Shown: piece after piece, positions 50,734 through 61,899 of the stretch
Layout of the letters: each line of letters starts with the position of its first letter
How positions within the stretch are numbered: position 1 is the stretch's first letter
Source of the DNA: Glandiceps talaboti
Taxonomy: Eukaryota > Hemichordata > Enteropneusta > Spengelidae
DNA: 62,500 bases
Assembly (NCBI RefSeq): GCF_964340395.1
Contig: NC_135567.1
Span: 10,186,984 to 10,249,483 of the forward strand
Direction: 5' to 3'
Program-made: the position numbers and the translations under genes
Notes under the pieces: model-generated
Database searches by the model: none
The model's input: only the letters and a program-made list of their open reading frames with translations
Told to the model about the DNA's origin: nothing

Positions 50734-51126
50734 AAGACAAGGATGGATAGTGCAAAGCACGCACGCTCTTAAAAACCAATATAAAGAAATCATAGGAGCT
50801 CAGTGATTGAGGAAAACGAGGTTATGTAGGAGAATGCATAAACTTGACATTGAGAATGTCTGTTACTCGTCAATCAAGTACATCATTAATTGCTCAATAT
50901 ATTATGTTATAAAGTCACGTTTGGAACTTCATGAAAATCAACTATTTGTAAACCATGCCTTCTCAAAATAGTCCAACGGTTCATTGACCTCAATCAGAGT
51001 AGAATAAAGTGAATACAAAACTTAGTTTAAGTGTGATAAATGATTACATCGTATGATATTACACGAAAATGAGTACAAGACAAATACAGCATTTTGTTTT
51101 TAATATATCGTGAAATAGTGTGGTAA
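50734..51126. other. Intergenic, no gene seen
   Basis: AT-rich unique sequence. Confidence 0.4.
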
Positions 51127-51242
51127 AATGTATGTATGTATGTATGTATGTATGTATGTATGTATGTATGTATGTATGCATGTGTGTATGTATGTATGTA
51201 TGTATGTGTGTGTGTATGTATGTATGTATGTATGTATGTATG

Positions 51243-51272
<30 letters not shown>
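51127..51272. repeat. (TGTA)n microsatellite
   Basis: TGTA with a TGCATGTG interruption near 51178 and a TGTGTG one near 51207. Confidence 0.97.
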
Positions 51273-51275
<3 letters not shown>

Positions 51276-51884
51276 CAAATTATTACGAATAATCCATTAT
51301 GACGTTATGTTGTATGGCACTGAACAGGAACAATATTAGAACATTGAAAAAAAGTCAGTACAATATTTAAGACACCCTAAGCATAGTATAAGTTTGAAGA
51401 AATCTTAAGGTACTGTGAATATTCCGTCCATCAATGTCTCAACTACATACTATGTTAGTTCATGTTATGTTGTCTCTCAATTCCATGAACTGTTGTCGTT
51501 GTAAGTGTACGCACCTGTATATAAGACACTTGTAATCACAACATCAAAATCGTAGAATAATACAAAGCGCCAAGTCACGTGAGATGTATTACATCCAAGA
51601 ATTGATGTAGGTAAATCCGGCATATCTATCTCCATGGAGATTGAGTAGGAAACAAGATGTCATTCGTGATCTGCTTTTCATGACTGACCATTAGAGAAAT
51701 GACTTTTCCCTATGTCCCAGGGCTGTACTGCCCACTTTGCGATGAGAATACCACACACAGTGTCATCAAATGTTTGATTAAGATCTCCACGATTCGTCTA
51801 ACATCTTGTATATTACTGTATATGTTGTATATTAGTATATAGTATATATATGTATATATACTCATATAACTATAATTGTCTCAG
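51273..51884. other. Intergenic, no gene seen
   Basis: Unique sequence; TATA-rich near 51830-51870. Confidence 0.4.
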
Positions 51885-51966
51885 AGAGCGCTGGCTAGAA
51901 CACTAAGGCTTGCGTTCAGAGGACGTGGCTTCGAATCCTACACGTGTCACTTTTCTTTCCTCAATT
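51885..51966 (+). mobile_element. Third tRNA-like sequence (SINE head or tRNA pseudogene)
   Basis: Box A-like CTGGCTAGAACACT (about 51891-51904) and box B-like GGCTTCGAATCC (about 51927-51938) flanked by ACGTG/CACGT stem bases as in a T-arm. No full cloverleaf closes, so it is not an intact tRNA gene. An AT array follows directly, as expected of a SINE tail. Confidence 0.5.
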
Positions 51967-51968
51967 TG

Positions 51969-51969
<1 letters not shown>

Positions 51970-52053
<84 letters not shown>
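51970..52053. repeat. (AT)n microsatellite
   Basis: About 84 bp of pure AT directly after the tRNA-like segment. Confidence 0.98.
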
Positions 52054-52056
<3 letters not shown>

Positions 52057-52787
52057 GTGGGTATACTAGTTTGTATGCTTTGTGTATATGAATACCACCA
52101 GGTATATAGAGCACTTCAACTGTTCTACTGGAGTACATTTTCTAATTAAATATCTTGTAATTTCCTTTCAATTGTTCTCAGAGTAACAGACAAAGTAATA
52201 GAAAAATGTAAGCTGCTGTGAATTGTGTCCTTCATTAAAATATCTCAAACGTGACGGTTAAATTGAATGTATTATATGACTGTTGCTAGGAGCAACCATT
52301 TAATTATGATAAGAATTAAAGCCTATTGATTAGTATCATTAATGTTGAGAACTCGTTTATATCGTTTATAATAGGTTCAACCAACTGAGGAAGTCAAAGA
52401 CCGGAGACATTTCCCCTTCGTAAAAAAAACCCAACTCTATGAAGGGATACTATACGATCTACAACTGGCGTGAAAATACCTGTGCGTTTGCTTGGATGAT
52501 GTGAGCAATGGAAATACATCACGCAAAGACAGAATTAGGTGAAATAACAATACAACTGATACAAAAAGAGCGATACTTCTGATGTAGCTTCATACAATGC
52601 TTGTTATCAGTTTGTTTATATCTGTAAAAGTTATCATCTCCCAGTAACAGTCATAATGTGTAGTGTTCTATCAGTAAACAGAATCATAGGATCCGGTCTT
52701 CTGTGTTGTTTATGTTTTGGTGAGTTTGTGGCACCAATTGCATTATTTGTCCCTGCATGAACTTTGTCTCAATCCTGCTTACTACAA
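52054..52787. other. Intergenic with possible Penelope-like box at 52384-52410
   Basis: ACTGAGGAAGTCAAAGACC-GGAGACATTT resembles the CTGAAGAAG...GACCGAAAC layout of the 26640 and 34321 relics, but with more mismatches. Otherwise unique. Confidence 0.25.
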
Positions 52788-52829
52788 ACAAACAAACAAA
52801 CAAACAAACAAACAAACAAACAAACAAAT
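52788..52829. repeat. (AAAC)n microsatellite
   Basis: About ten CAAA units. The 133-codon frame that crosses it (52717-53118) is not supported. Confidence 0.97.
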
Positions 52830-53506
52830 TTGTTCTTTGTTAGCGGATTGTATTTCACAACGTGTTCATCACTTCTTTTATAACAACAGTGGTTTTATTC
52901 AAAGTCGATTTTTTTCTAACACATATGTTTGTATATCTCGTTTTATCTTTCCTACAGAGAGCTGGTGTAGTCGAGGTGTGCATCCATCAGTCCGACTATG
53001 TGTTTGTCCGTTTGTTTGTATACATGACATCTCAAAATCCTTTGATATAATTGTAATGAAAATCGGTGCACGCATCTTTCTTTTTTTTTCTTTTTTAAAA
53101 TTTATATTTACATTTTAGTTACTACAAGATCTGGTTACGTTGTCGTACCAGTGCCATTATTAGAATATTTTGACCTACATTTCCATTGAAGAACAAACTA
53201 CATTTTGCTTGATATGTATGCATACTAATTACACTCATTACCATAAAGTTTCAATTTTTGACATTTTTCCTGTATTGCGTTAAGCTAAGTTGACATAAAA
53301 TTTGTTCATAATTTTTTAGCTTGTAAAGTTTATTTTTATCCTGCTCTCCCCTCTGAAATAATGGTATATTCTATATATAAACATAAATGCCAATCATGTG
53401 TGTAGGCGTCAGCAAGAGTCAGTGATTGTCTCCAGCTAGCTATCAATGATGTTTTTAGTTTTGTGTTGAAAAGGTGTCTCCCAACCTGAACTGAATTATT
53501 TATCAG
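52830..53506. other. Intergenic, no gene seen
   Basis: AT-rich, T-rich runs near 53080. Confidence 0.35.
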
Positions 53507-53851
53507 CGAAAAGTACTTTTATTTTGCTTGGGGCTGTCGATGGGCCCCGTGACATTTTCCTTGATGTACGGACCGGCGAACAATGTAATGAGGAAAAAAA
53601 TACGGTTTGATGATGGAAGTCTATTTAGTTTGGACGTTGATGGAGTGCAAAATACATCAATTGTGATCCGGAATGTTCAAATTGTTACAGACGAAATAGT
53701 CTGTGAAGACTCAGTGGACAATAGTCACCATAGGTGTCTAGTTTCGTGTTGTATCCACTCTGGTAGATGTGTATTGGTTTTGTACGTCTTACGGCCAGTT
53801 TTATCAAATATGAAAACAGTGTGGGACATTGAAATATTACTCCGTAAATGA
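53507..53851 (+). CDS. Candidate 3'-terminal exon or small ORF (103 aa from first ATG)
   Basis: The frame is open from 53495; a usable acceptor (TTATTTATCAG) ends at 53506, and the first ATG is at 53540. The product has mixed, protein-like composition: GPVTFSLMYGPANNVM, then RKKIRFDDGSLFSLDVDG, a cysteine cluster (HHRCLVSCCIHSGRC) and a hydrophobic LVLYVL stretch. The TGA at 53849-53851 is followed about 15 bp later by AATAAA. No family was recognised. It could also be an intronless short gene. The codon composition and poly(A) signal make it the best plus-strand candidate here, yet chance cannot be excluded. Confidence 0.35.
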   Translation, partial: RKVLLFCLGLSMGPVTFSLMYGPANNVMRKKIRFDDGSLFSLDVDGVQNTSIVIRNVQIVTDEIVCEDSVDNSHHRCLVSCCIHSGRCVLVLYVLRPVLSNMKTVWDIEILLRK

Positions 53852-53879
53852 GAGACTAAATATTAAACAAATAAAGGTA

Positions 53880-54299
53880 ACTCAAGGCCAAGACCACGGA
53901 AATGAAAAATATTTTTAAATATGGTAATACTGAAAATTCCTCATAGAAATATTTGCAACAATCCACTCTCATTCTGAATAAACAAAAACTTTAAGTTTAC
54001 AGTTCGAGCTCAGACAACTAAATCTATTTAGTGGTCTGAGGTTCAAGGAAGTGAATTTTGAAACTATTAACCAAATCGTTGTATTATCTTTCCTGAATAT
54101 AGTAAAGAAAGTTCTCATGCAGAAAAAAGGTCACCAACAATCGACAGGTGTTCGTGTTGATAAATTAAGAAGTTTACACCAGTTATATAACCTATTGTTA
54201 TCGTTCAGTGTTTCAATAATCAGTGTCAGATGAATTCGTATGCACACACGAGCGGATAGACGAATCCCCGGTTGGCTATTCTCCTTATTTGGATAGGTA
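53880..54299. other. Intergenic, no gene seen
   Basis: AT-rich, then CpG-richer toward 54240 where the next repeat starts. Confidence 0.35.
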
Positions 54300-54587
54300 T
54301 ATGTGCCGCCCTTTAGGGCGCGTATTCCCGCCCGTTGGTCTAAAATGGGATCTGTTTTTTTTCGAGCCGAAGAGTCTAAAACGTGCATTATTTTCGATAT
54401 TGCTTGGTCTAAAACGTTGTCTATGTCCCTTACCGAATCTTAACTGCCATTACTTGCCCAAAAATGTTGCCTTCTAGGAAAACAAATTTAGGTCTTAACT
54501 TTCATTTTTCAAAACCTGTAATGGTCTAAAATGGGATATTGATTTTGTGGTCAATGTAGGTCTAAAATTTGGTCTGTTTTTTTTTAG
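54300..54587 (+). repeat. GGTCTAAAAT degenerate tandem repeat (possible element end)
   Basis: (G/A)GTCTAAAA(T/C)G recurs at about 54339, 54373, 54408, 54524 and 54560 (last copy TCTAAAATTTGG). Two copies are followed by TCTGTTTTTTTT. It starts with a GCCGCCCTTTAGGGCGCG stem. The layout resembles the non-coding end of a dispersed element. The 84-85-codon frames over it (54131-54477) are shadows. Confidence 0.6.
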
Positions 54588-54748
54588 CACTGGCCACACA
54601 CCCTACCAGAGCTGGCCAATGGTACCGCCCCTGGGAGATGAACTGTCGAATGGACATAGGTACCTTAAGAGCACATCTGTACATGTCCGATAACAACAAG
54701 AACGCGCTAAAGAAATCGAATGAATGGTTTGAAAAATATGACTGCAAG
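54588..54748 (+). CDS. Candidate internal exon, 161 nt
   Basis: A T-run ending TTTTTTTTTAG precedes it and AAG-GTAAAG, a strong donor, follows. One frame is open throughout (phase 1 in, phase 0 out), reading RAGQWYRPWEMNCRM, then DIGTLRAHLYMSDNNKNALK and KSNEWFEKYDCK. Composition is protein-like and unlike the flanks. No family was recognised. Caution: the acceptor T-run is part of the GGTCTAAAAT repeat unit, and the first 45 bases (CACTGGCCACACACCC...) could belong to that element, so the true exon, if any, might begin later. Relation to the 53507-53851 segment is unknown. Confidence 0.35.
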
Positions 54749-54853
54749 GTAAAGTACATGTTTTTCTAAAGGTATTCTAATGTGTTTTAACCAAAAAAAA
54801 TACCTTTCTGATTAGAAACTTGCAAAAAGAAGCCGCGGCTGGTTTAAGATGAT

Positions 54854-54866
54854 TGACCTTTGACCC
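54854..54866. promoter_or_regulatory. DR1-type nuclear-receptor motif
   Basis: TGACCT-T-TGACCC, i.e. GGGTCA-A-AGGTCA on the minus strand, a consensus-grade DR1. It lies about 100 bp past the candidate exon donor, so it would be intronic if the exon is real. Confidence 0.42.
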
Positions 54867-55734
54867 GTACACATTCGAACACTTCTACATACATGACATA
54901 CAACCAATTACACACTTTTCAACTAATGTACATATGTTCAATCTCAAAGCAAATGTATATCATTCGTAATCTCCTAGTACCAGTTTTAATCGAATTAACG
55001 CTACAAACCTCACCTTCAAACATGGACGGATCTCACACCATCTACAACTCATAAATTCCGTGTTGGCACCTGCTTGCACTATAAAAACGGTTTAATAACA
55101 CACCTATTATAAAACGGCAGATCCTTTTTTACGATCTATATGATATTTCAGTTTTAGTATTATTTCCCTTGAGTACAGAGGTGATAATTCGAAAAAGATA
55201 CAAATAACAAAAGGCTTAATAAATCCTTCTGTGGAGTATTTCCGATCCGTTTTTAGATAGCCCGAGGGTCTTTAAAAAGGCGCACACCTGGCAGCAAGCT
55301 AATGCTTTGATTGTGGAGATATTGGCATGAAATCACTATTTGAAATCTCACTGAACTCATTTTCAATTTTAACGAGAACTTGATCTGTTTTGATAACATT
55401 CTCAACAGTTACAAGTGAAAGGAACTGAAATGACACTCTTTGTGTTTCCAGTTACAATGTATACTGTTGTGTCCACATTCATTTTAGTAAATTTGGTGGA
55501 TTGACTGTTTGATAAGATGAAAATCCGGTATTCTTTGGTCGAAGGACAATATGTCGATAAATATATCACATTTTGAAATACAATTTTGAAATATTGTTGT
55601 TCTAAGATGACTGTACTATTTGAAGATATTGAAACCGCATTAGGAAGAGATATGTGTGATTTATTGATAACGCAATATAATAATAGTTTTCATTCGGTGT
55701 TTGAACAGTTAAGAGTTAATATACGAAGCAGCGT
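54867..55734. other. Intergenic, no gene seen
   Basis: AT-rich unique DNA. The start of the 55586-56050 frame (MKYCCSKMTVLFEDIETALG...) is mixed in composition for about 50 codons before entering a CAGA array; a random frame is more likely than a gene. Confidence 0.3.
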
Positions 55735-56002
<268 letters not shown>

Positions 56003-56679
56003 ATGTATGTATGTGAAAAAATCACCGCGAGTAGCATAGCTATTTTGTAACTCCTGCAATGCCAGTTAATTTTTCATAACATGTATTTTAGTGATGTTAA
56101 TTTTCCATTCGGATTATTATAAGTATTATTCATTTCAATATCGTAATGAATTCCAATAGATCAGCTACAGAACAATTTTATACTAATATCAAATAATCAA
56201 CATTTCTTTTCGGCATCATAAATTTACTTCTTCTTTTTTTTCTTATCAAGACCAACTTGTATTTTCAACTCTAATAAGAATACCTGTCAGCCAAACGATT
56301 ATCAAACAACCTTTAATCTTCCTCGAAAACGACCATCCATTAATAATTTACAGCAAAGTTTGTTTTTGAATGTCAGAAATAATGGCATAACTATTAGTTA
56401 TTGATACAACCTTCTCGTTTATTTATAGGAACATCGTCACCATGCCAGTTTTATTTTTCCAATTTAATGACACAGTCCTGAAGTGACTTATATAAATGAT
56501 AATTAAATGAATACCTTTTCAGTCATTTTAAGTAATATATATTATATATGTTTCAGTCTCTGTGGTACGTTGCATACATTTGCACACGGTTGCAACGTTA
56601 ACGTAAATTCCCCTTCGTGTTCTTGAGATAATATTGATTTTTTACCCTGCGACAAAACACACTGTATACAACACAAACA
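56003..56679. other. Intergenic, no gene seen
   Basis: AT-rich unique DNA. Confidence 0.4.
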
Positions 56680-56818
56680 CACTCACATACATACACACAT
56701 ACGTACATACATACATACATACACACGTACGTACGTACGTACGTACGTACGTACATACACACACATACATACATACATACATACATACATACATACATAC
56801 ATACATACATACATACAT

Positions 56819-56849
<31 letters not shown>

Positions 56850-56906
56850 TGCACGCACGCACGCACGCACGCACGCATACATACATACACACACACACAC
56901 ATACAT

Positions 56907-56943
<37 letters not shown>

Positions 56944-56967
56944 TACATACATACATACATACATACA

Positions 56968-56998
<31 letters not shown>
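56680..56998. repeat. (CATA)/(CGTA)/(CA)/(CGCA) compound microsatellite
   Basis: CATA mixtures, then CGTA (about 56726-56754), CATA (56766-56836), CA, CGCA (56850-56876), CATA/CA alternation, CATA (56942-56997). The CGTA block is self-complementary and rich in intact CpG. Confidence 0.97.
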
Positions 56999-56999
<1 letters not shown>

Positions 57000-57418
57000 C
57001 CTAATTAGTTTGTAAACAATTATGTCAATATCCATTACATTGTGTGTGCACACTGTTACTTGTGTAACGTTAACTGACATGCATTACGTCATATGTTAAC
57101 ATACATCATCATTATTTAATCTAGAATGATGTAGTTAATCGTTAGACATAAATTAGTTCAGACATAGTCTGTAATAGATCATCTTCCTATAATGTTTGTC
57201 TGGGTCTCTTTGTTATTGTTATTGGCATTAGTCCAAATCCTAAAAAGTCGGCATACTTATAACATTTTAATGCAAAGACATTCTAGACACAATCAGTTAA
57301 TATTTTATTAAGGCTAAACAATGAGAGACTGAGCTATCGAAAAGTATTGCACTCTAAGTTTGTCTGGAAATATGTGAATCAAAGAGAGAGAAATGACTGT
57401 GTGGATATATACATACAT
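56999..57418. other. Intergenic, ends in short TACA units
   Basis: Unique sequence ending in TATATACATACAT, the left remnant of the microsatellite into which the next element inserted. Confidence 0.5.
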
Positions 57419-58224
57419 CAGCACCGTAGCCTGTGGGGGGGGAGCAAGGGGGGGGGGCAGCTGCCCCAATGAGGTTTTGGAAAAAGAAAAGAAAGAAAGC
57501 TACTTTTGGATACATAGCGATGCTATTATTTACGTGATGATTCCTAGCATGCGCGATTTCAATGGATAGTTCACTAAAGTGACTGTACACTGACTCATGG
57601 CTAATATGTATCTTATATCGCTATTGTACGCTGGCTTAACTTTGAATTAAAATGTGTCCAGTAACATTTTGCAGCAAATTAAGATTTTTTGCGCGCGGGA
57701 AAGTTCAAAAGGAGTGCTCACAAAAATATGCACATTTTCTGTGAGCAACAGTAGTAGTCTTGAAAGTCTCCTTCATTTGAAGATAGCAAGTCGCAATTAT
57801 AATGTCAGCGAGTGAAACTCAAAAAAAGACGGAAAAAGTCGTTCAACGTGAGGTTGATTGCTATGCTGCATGCAGTGACTCGTGACTCCGAAGATGCGCT
57901 CGATGTCATTTACATCTTGTTCCTTATATTAAAACATTTCATGCTGATAAAACGGCAGATCTCGTTTTGGAATATTTGGTGGCCCTGAAAAACTATTAAA
58001 CTAGGTACGCAGTTTAAGATCCAATATTTGAAGATATTTGTGTTCGACGTTGTCTTTGGTTAAAATGTTGTTTGATATAATTATCTCATTGCACACTTAT
58101 ACTAGCGTTATTCCATAATTCATTTTGAAGCGACAATTTGCTATGGAAAGAATGGCCCTGAATTTGTAAACAGAGCTGTACCTTCGACATCAAAATCCAT
58201 CCATTTGGTCAGGCTACGGCCCTG
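57419..58224. mobile_element. hAT-like non-autonomous transposon, 806 bp, inside a TACA microsatellite
   Basis: Left terminus CAGCACCGTAGCCTG (57419-57433) and right terminus CAGGCTACGGCCCTG (58210-58224) are inverted, matching 13 of 15. The CAG...CTG ends and the G-rich run with GGGGCAGCTGCCCC just inside the left end are features I associate with hAT-type elements. TACATACAT borders both sides, consistent with a target-site duplication, but in a TACA repeat its length cannot be fixed (hAT elements normally make 8 bp). The interior has no long open frame, so it needs enzyme from elsewhere. Confidence 0.75.
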
Positions 58225-58310
58225 TACATACATACATACATACATACATACATACATACATACATACATACATACATACATACATACACACATATACATA
58301 TATGATACGT
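58225..58310. repeat. (TACA)n microsatellite, right remnant
   Basis: About 60 bp of TACA immediately right of the hAT-like end, then degenerate ACGTACGTG and GTGCGTGCG units to about 58350. Confidence 0.96.
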
Positions 58311-58350
58311 ACGTACGTGAATGCGTTCGTGCGAGTGTGCGTGCGTGTTG

Positions 58351-59244
58351 TGCTGTTTTGTGTTGTATTTTGCTGTGTTGAGTTGTTACATTAGTAGTCG
58401 TTTATTATAGTGACTTGTGACATTTTATAAATAGGAATGCATAAAAAAAAAACTTTTTTTTTCAGCGAGTCCGGGCTTAAAAGTGAGCAATAGTCTTGTC
58501 TAGCAAAATATGTTATAATTGTACATATGTTGGATATTTAGAAAGTACACATCAGAACCTTACTTTTGAACTTAAAAACCCCTTGTATGCCTGTTTTTCG
58601 ATCTCTGTCAGGTTAGTGTGCGTGAAACAAGATATTGTGATAAACATCTGTAAATGGCAAGACGTGTACAACTAACCGCAAGCTGAAGTAAACATGTATA
58701 AATGTCATACAACTATGACGTGGACAGGATAGACTCCCGATATCACTAGTTCAACATCGTAGCTATTCATTAGTGTAGTTTGTTACATCCAACGGCAACT
58801 TGACACACACTAACAGCTGATTCTCGTCATTACAGGTATAACATATTCTATAGTTGTGAAATGTGTAAGAGTAATGTATGAGGGCTTACCGGATCTCTCC
58901 CACGGATATGATAGGTAAACCGATACGCGATATACCTGGTGTAACAGTACCCGGATATTTGTATAAAATGTAACTAAATTCACTGGTGTGCAGTGATCTT
59001 CGCGGTTCTTTTGTTATCCGTTGCTTTCAATCTGTCCATGTGTGCATTATATTTCTATCCTCTAATTCTACTTTAGCAGGTCGATATGTATGTACGTAAT
59101 ATACCCTTTCCATGCTTTTCTGGTTATCCAACTTGGTCACTCCGTCTGCCTATGTCACTTTTTTTTCAGTGTGCCTGTAGCTGAATTCTCTTTCTCTCTG
59201 TTCTATCATTCTTTCTCCTTGGCTCTGATTCTCTACCTTCCTAC
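58351..59244. other. Intergenic, no gene seen
   Basis: Contains an A-run followed by a T-run and CAG near 58443-58466 (acceptor-like), but no open exon after it. Confidence 0.35.
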
Positions 59245-59560
59245 TTACCTACCCACTCTACGCTACCAACCTACCTACATACTTACCTACCTACCTACCC
59301 GCCAACTTACCTACCCAAATACCTACCTACCTACCTACCTACCTACCTACCTACCTACCTACCTACCCATTCATCCATCCATCCATCCATCCATCCATCC
59401 ATCCATCCATCCATCATCTAACACTCATTCACCCGTTCACCTATCAAGCCATCCATCCATCTATCCATCCATCCATCCACCCACCCACCCACATATCTAT
59501 CCATTCACCCATCCATTTATTAATTTATGTATTTATTTATTTATTTATTTATTTATGTAT

Positions 59561-59595
<35 letters not shown>

Positions 59596-59600
59596 GTAAA
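59245..59600. repeat. Compound (ACCT)(ATCC)(ATCT)(TTAT) microsatellite
   Basis: ACCT (59270-59365), ATCC (59370-59415), degenerate CACCCATC, ATCC (59450-59480), CACC, then TTAT (59520-59595). The 168-codon frame across it is a repeat translation. Confidence 0.96.
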
Positions 59601-59732
59601 AACTGTTATTGATTAATTTATCTATCTATCTATGTGTATGTCTATGTGTTTGCGGTGTCCCTTCTTGTCACTGAATTGAAAAAAAGCTCACTATTACAAT
59701 ACACATTGATGTTTAGTTCACAAATGTCACTC
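59601..59732. other. Short intergenic stretch
   Basis: A few TCTA units (59618-59632), then unique sequence. Confidence 0.5.
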
Positions 59733-59823
59733 GTACCGTGGACGAGGATGACAAGACCGATAGTTGCATCCAAAGACCGATACTTGATTCCGAAGACCGA
59801 TTTGTTGCCCTCGGCCACGGTAC
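59733..59823. repeat. Hairpin with three 20-bp tandem units in the loop
   Basis: GTACCGTGGACGAGG (59733-59747) is inverted at 59809-59823 (CCTCGGCCACGGTAC). Between the arms, AGACCGAT recurs at 59754, 59774 and 59794, an exact 20-bp period. The frames on both strands across this segment (59634-59966, 59642-59851) are therefore partly repeat-derived. Confidence 0.72.
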
Positions 59824-60756
59824 ACTCGGCTGACTTGTGTTCCGATTTCATGAATTATCTAGGTTGCAGGATACTTGATAGGAAAGAATATCGTATAAAT
59901 AGAAATGATGTGTACCCGAGAACCTCCTCCATCGTATATCATCTCCAACTGACTTTAAGGGCATGACCCAAAGTCATTTTGTTAGGTATGCTGATATGCC
60001 TTAATGAAGAAAGCATATGAAATATTGAGTGGAAGGCAATTAAGCCGATGAACAGAGCGGCAGAGAGGCACTTCAGACTTTCGAGCTTTTTAATTATGTA
60101 TGGATTTTATGTGAATCTTCCCTCTTACGGAAAGTGGAGTCAGATTATAGCGTACAATTTCACATGCCCCGTAGACATGTATACTATCAGAATGGGTGTT
60201 ATTGTTCTAAATGGAACTGTGTCGAAAAGATCCGCGGATAAAAGGATACAGTCCACGATGTTATATTTCTGGTAGTTTTTTTTAAACAAATATACTTAAA
60301 TTATTCTAACTTTAAAGGTATTTAAACCAACACAAGACGCCATTTTATCTGAATGTTGAATACTTATATGAACCCCCTCTAGGATCGACTTAAACATACA
60401 ACATTAAAAAGTTGAAGCACTGCAGTTTTCTGCAATCGTATTTAATGCCAGTGCCTCTTGTGATCGATTCTCTCTGTTTGCTAGCAAGTGTGATTGTGAG
60501 TAATTCGCGTTCAATTGTTCATCACTGTTCTGCTTTTCTTTTTAAATCTGTGATATTGCAGTCTTATATAACACTGAGTTAATTTTTGTAAAAGATAGTC
60601 ACATGACATTTGCACATTCCTGGGAAATGTATATACAAACAAGTGTGAGTTGAAATCCACTTATCTCTATGGTATAGGTAATTAAGAATAGCTGAAGTAC
60701 TTCAAAGCGCAATATACATTTTATTTTCCTTCATGACCACTATAACAAAGAGCATA
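59824..60756. other. Intergenic; 75-codon frame at 60048-60275 noted
   Basis: The ATG frame at 60048-60275 (MNRAAERHFRLSSFLIMYGF...) has protein-like composition but no domain, splice site or poly(A) signal. Not called as a gene. Confidence 0.18.
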
Positions 60757-61196
60757 CAACAATATTCGACCAACTGTACCTCTTCGCCTGTCTAAACTTC
60801 TTAATAGCAGAAAGTTGCTCTTTTTATCACAGTGTAATGACTCCCTGATGTTTAATTAGAGCAGTGTTTTGAGTAGAGTAGTCAGAACAGCAACACTGGG
60901 ATATCTAATCTGGTATAATAAGCAAAGTTGTACATTTGTATTGTCTTATAGTTGCTAATTTAACACCAAGTGTTGGAGTTTATTGTTTATTAGTCTGAGT
61001 GAAGTGAGTGAGTGTATATGTGAGTCATAGTATCTGTGCAGTGACTAGCCAGCCTATGTCTTATCAACAATTTGTTTATAATTAAACATCAGGGAGTGAA
61101 AGATTACACTGTGATCAATAGAGAAACTTGCTGCGAGTAGGTAGTTTTAGCACAGCTTGAGACAGACTAAGAGGTACAGTTGATCGAACATTGTTA
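60757..61196 (-). mobile_element. MITE family A, copy 2 (440 bp)
   Basis: Ends CAACAATATTCGACC...GTACCTCTT and AAGAGGTACAG...GAACATTGTTA match copy 1. The interior is in the reverse orientation relative to copy 1 (for example ATCTAATCTGGTATAATA and AACACCAAGTGTTGGAG here are the inverse of the copy 1 segments). Flanked by TA on both sides. Confidence 0.88.
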
Positions 61197-61899
61197 TATA
61201 TATAGTTTCAAAAACAAAGTTATTTTCAGGTCACTGAGGAAATGACTTCAGGCAGGGGACATCGGTGTCTCATCAGTTGTTATCAGTTTTATTGATCATT
61301 CTATCAGTAACATTACAAGTACTTCTAGAGATGAAAAATATTAAATATTACCCAATCAAGTGAATAGGCAACGTGATTTTCTATCGACCAACGTTAACAC
61401 AGAAACTATTTAAAAGTTGTCCGTACATCTAAAACAAATTACCAACTCCTAGTAACTATGAAATATGTTTCAATTTTTTTTATAATAAACGTGTAATATT
61501 TCATCTGAAAAACGTATTACACAAACATGGTGTTCTGTCTGGCCAATGCAGTTTTACAACCATGAGTAGAAATCGTGCCATTTATTCATATAATATATGA
61601 TATAAATGTAAGAATGAATTGAGAAATGATGACATACCTGCCTGGATACCAAACAATTCAGTATCCTATGGTTTGATGAATTGCTGGTTAACGTTGTATA
61701 ACCTTTTAATATCAAATGATAGACTATAGAAAACGTAGTTAAGGTCAATAACCCAGAACATAAATTGATGGATAATGATCACAAGCACGATAAATGATAT
61801 AAATACGTGTATAACGTTCTAGATATATGGTAGTTAAAGCTAACACATGCTGTATTTAATGTAATGTGAAGGACGGAGGTTATGAAGAAATATAATGAT
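61197..61899. other. Intergenic, no gene seen
   Basis: AT-rich unique DNA. Confidence 0.4.

Noticed and set aside
51885-51966. Functional tRNA gene
   Set aside because: Box A and box B are present but acceptor and anticodon stems do not pair, and an AT array follows; more like a SINE head or pseudogene.
59090-59596. 168-codon frame with Pro-Thr-Tyr-Leu and Pro-Ser-Ile-His repeats
   Set aside because: ACCT/ATCC/TTAT microsatellite.
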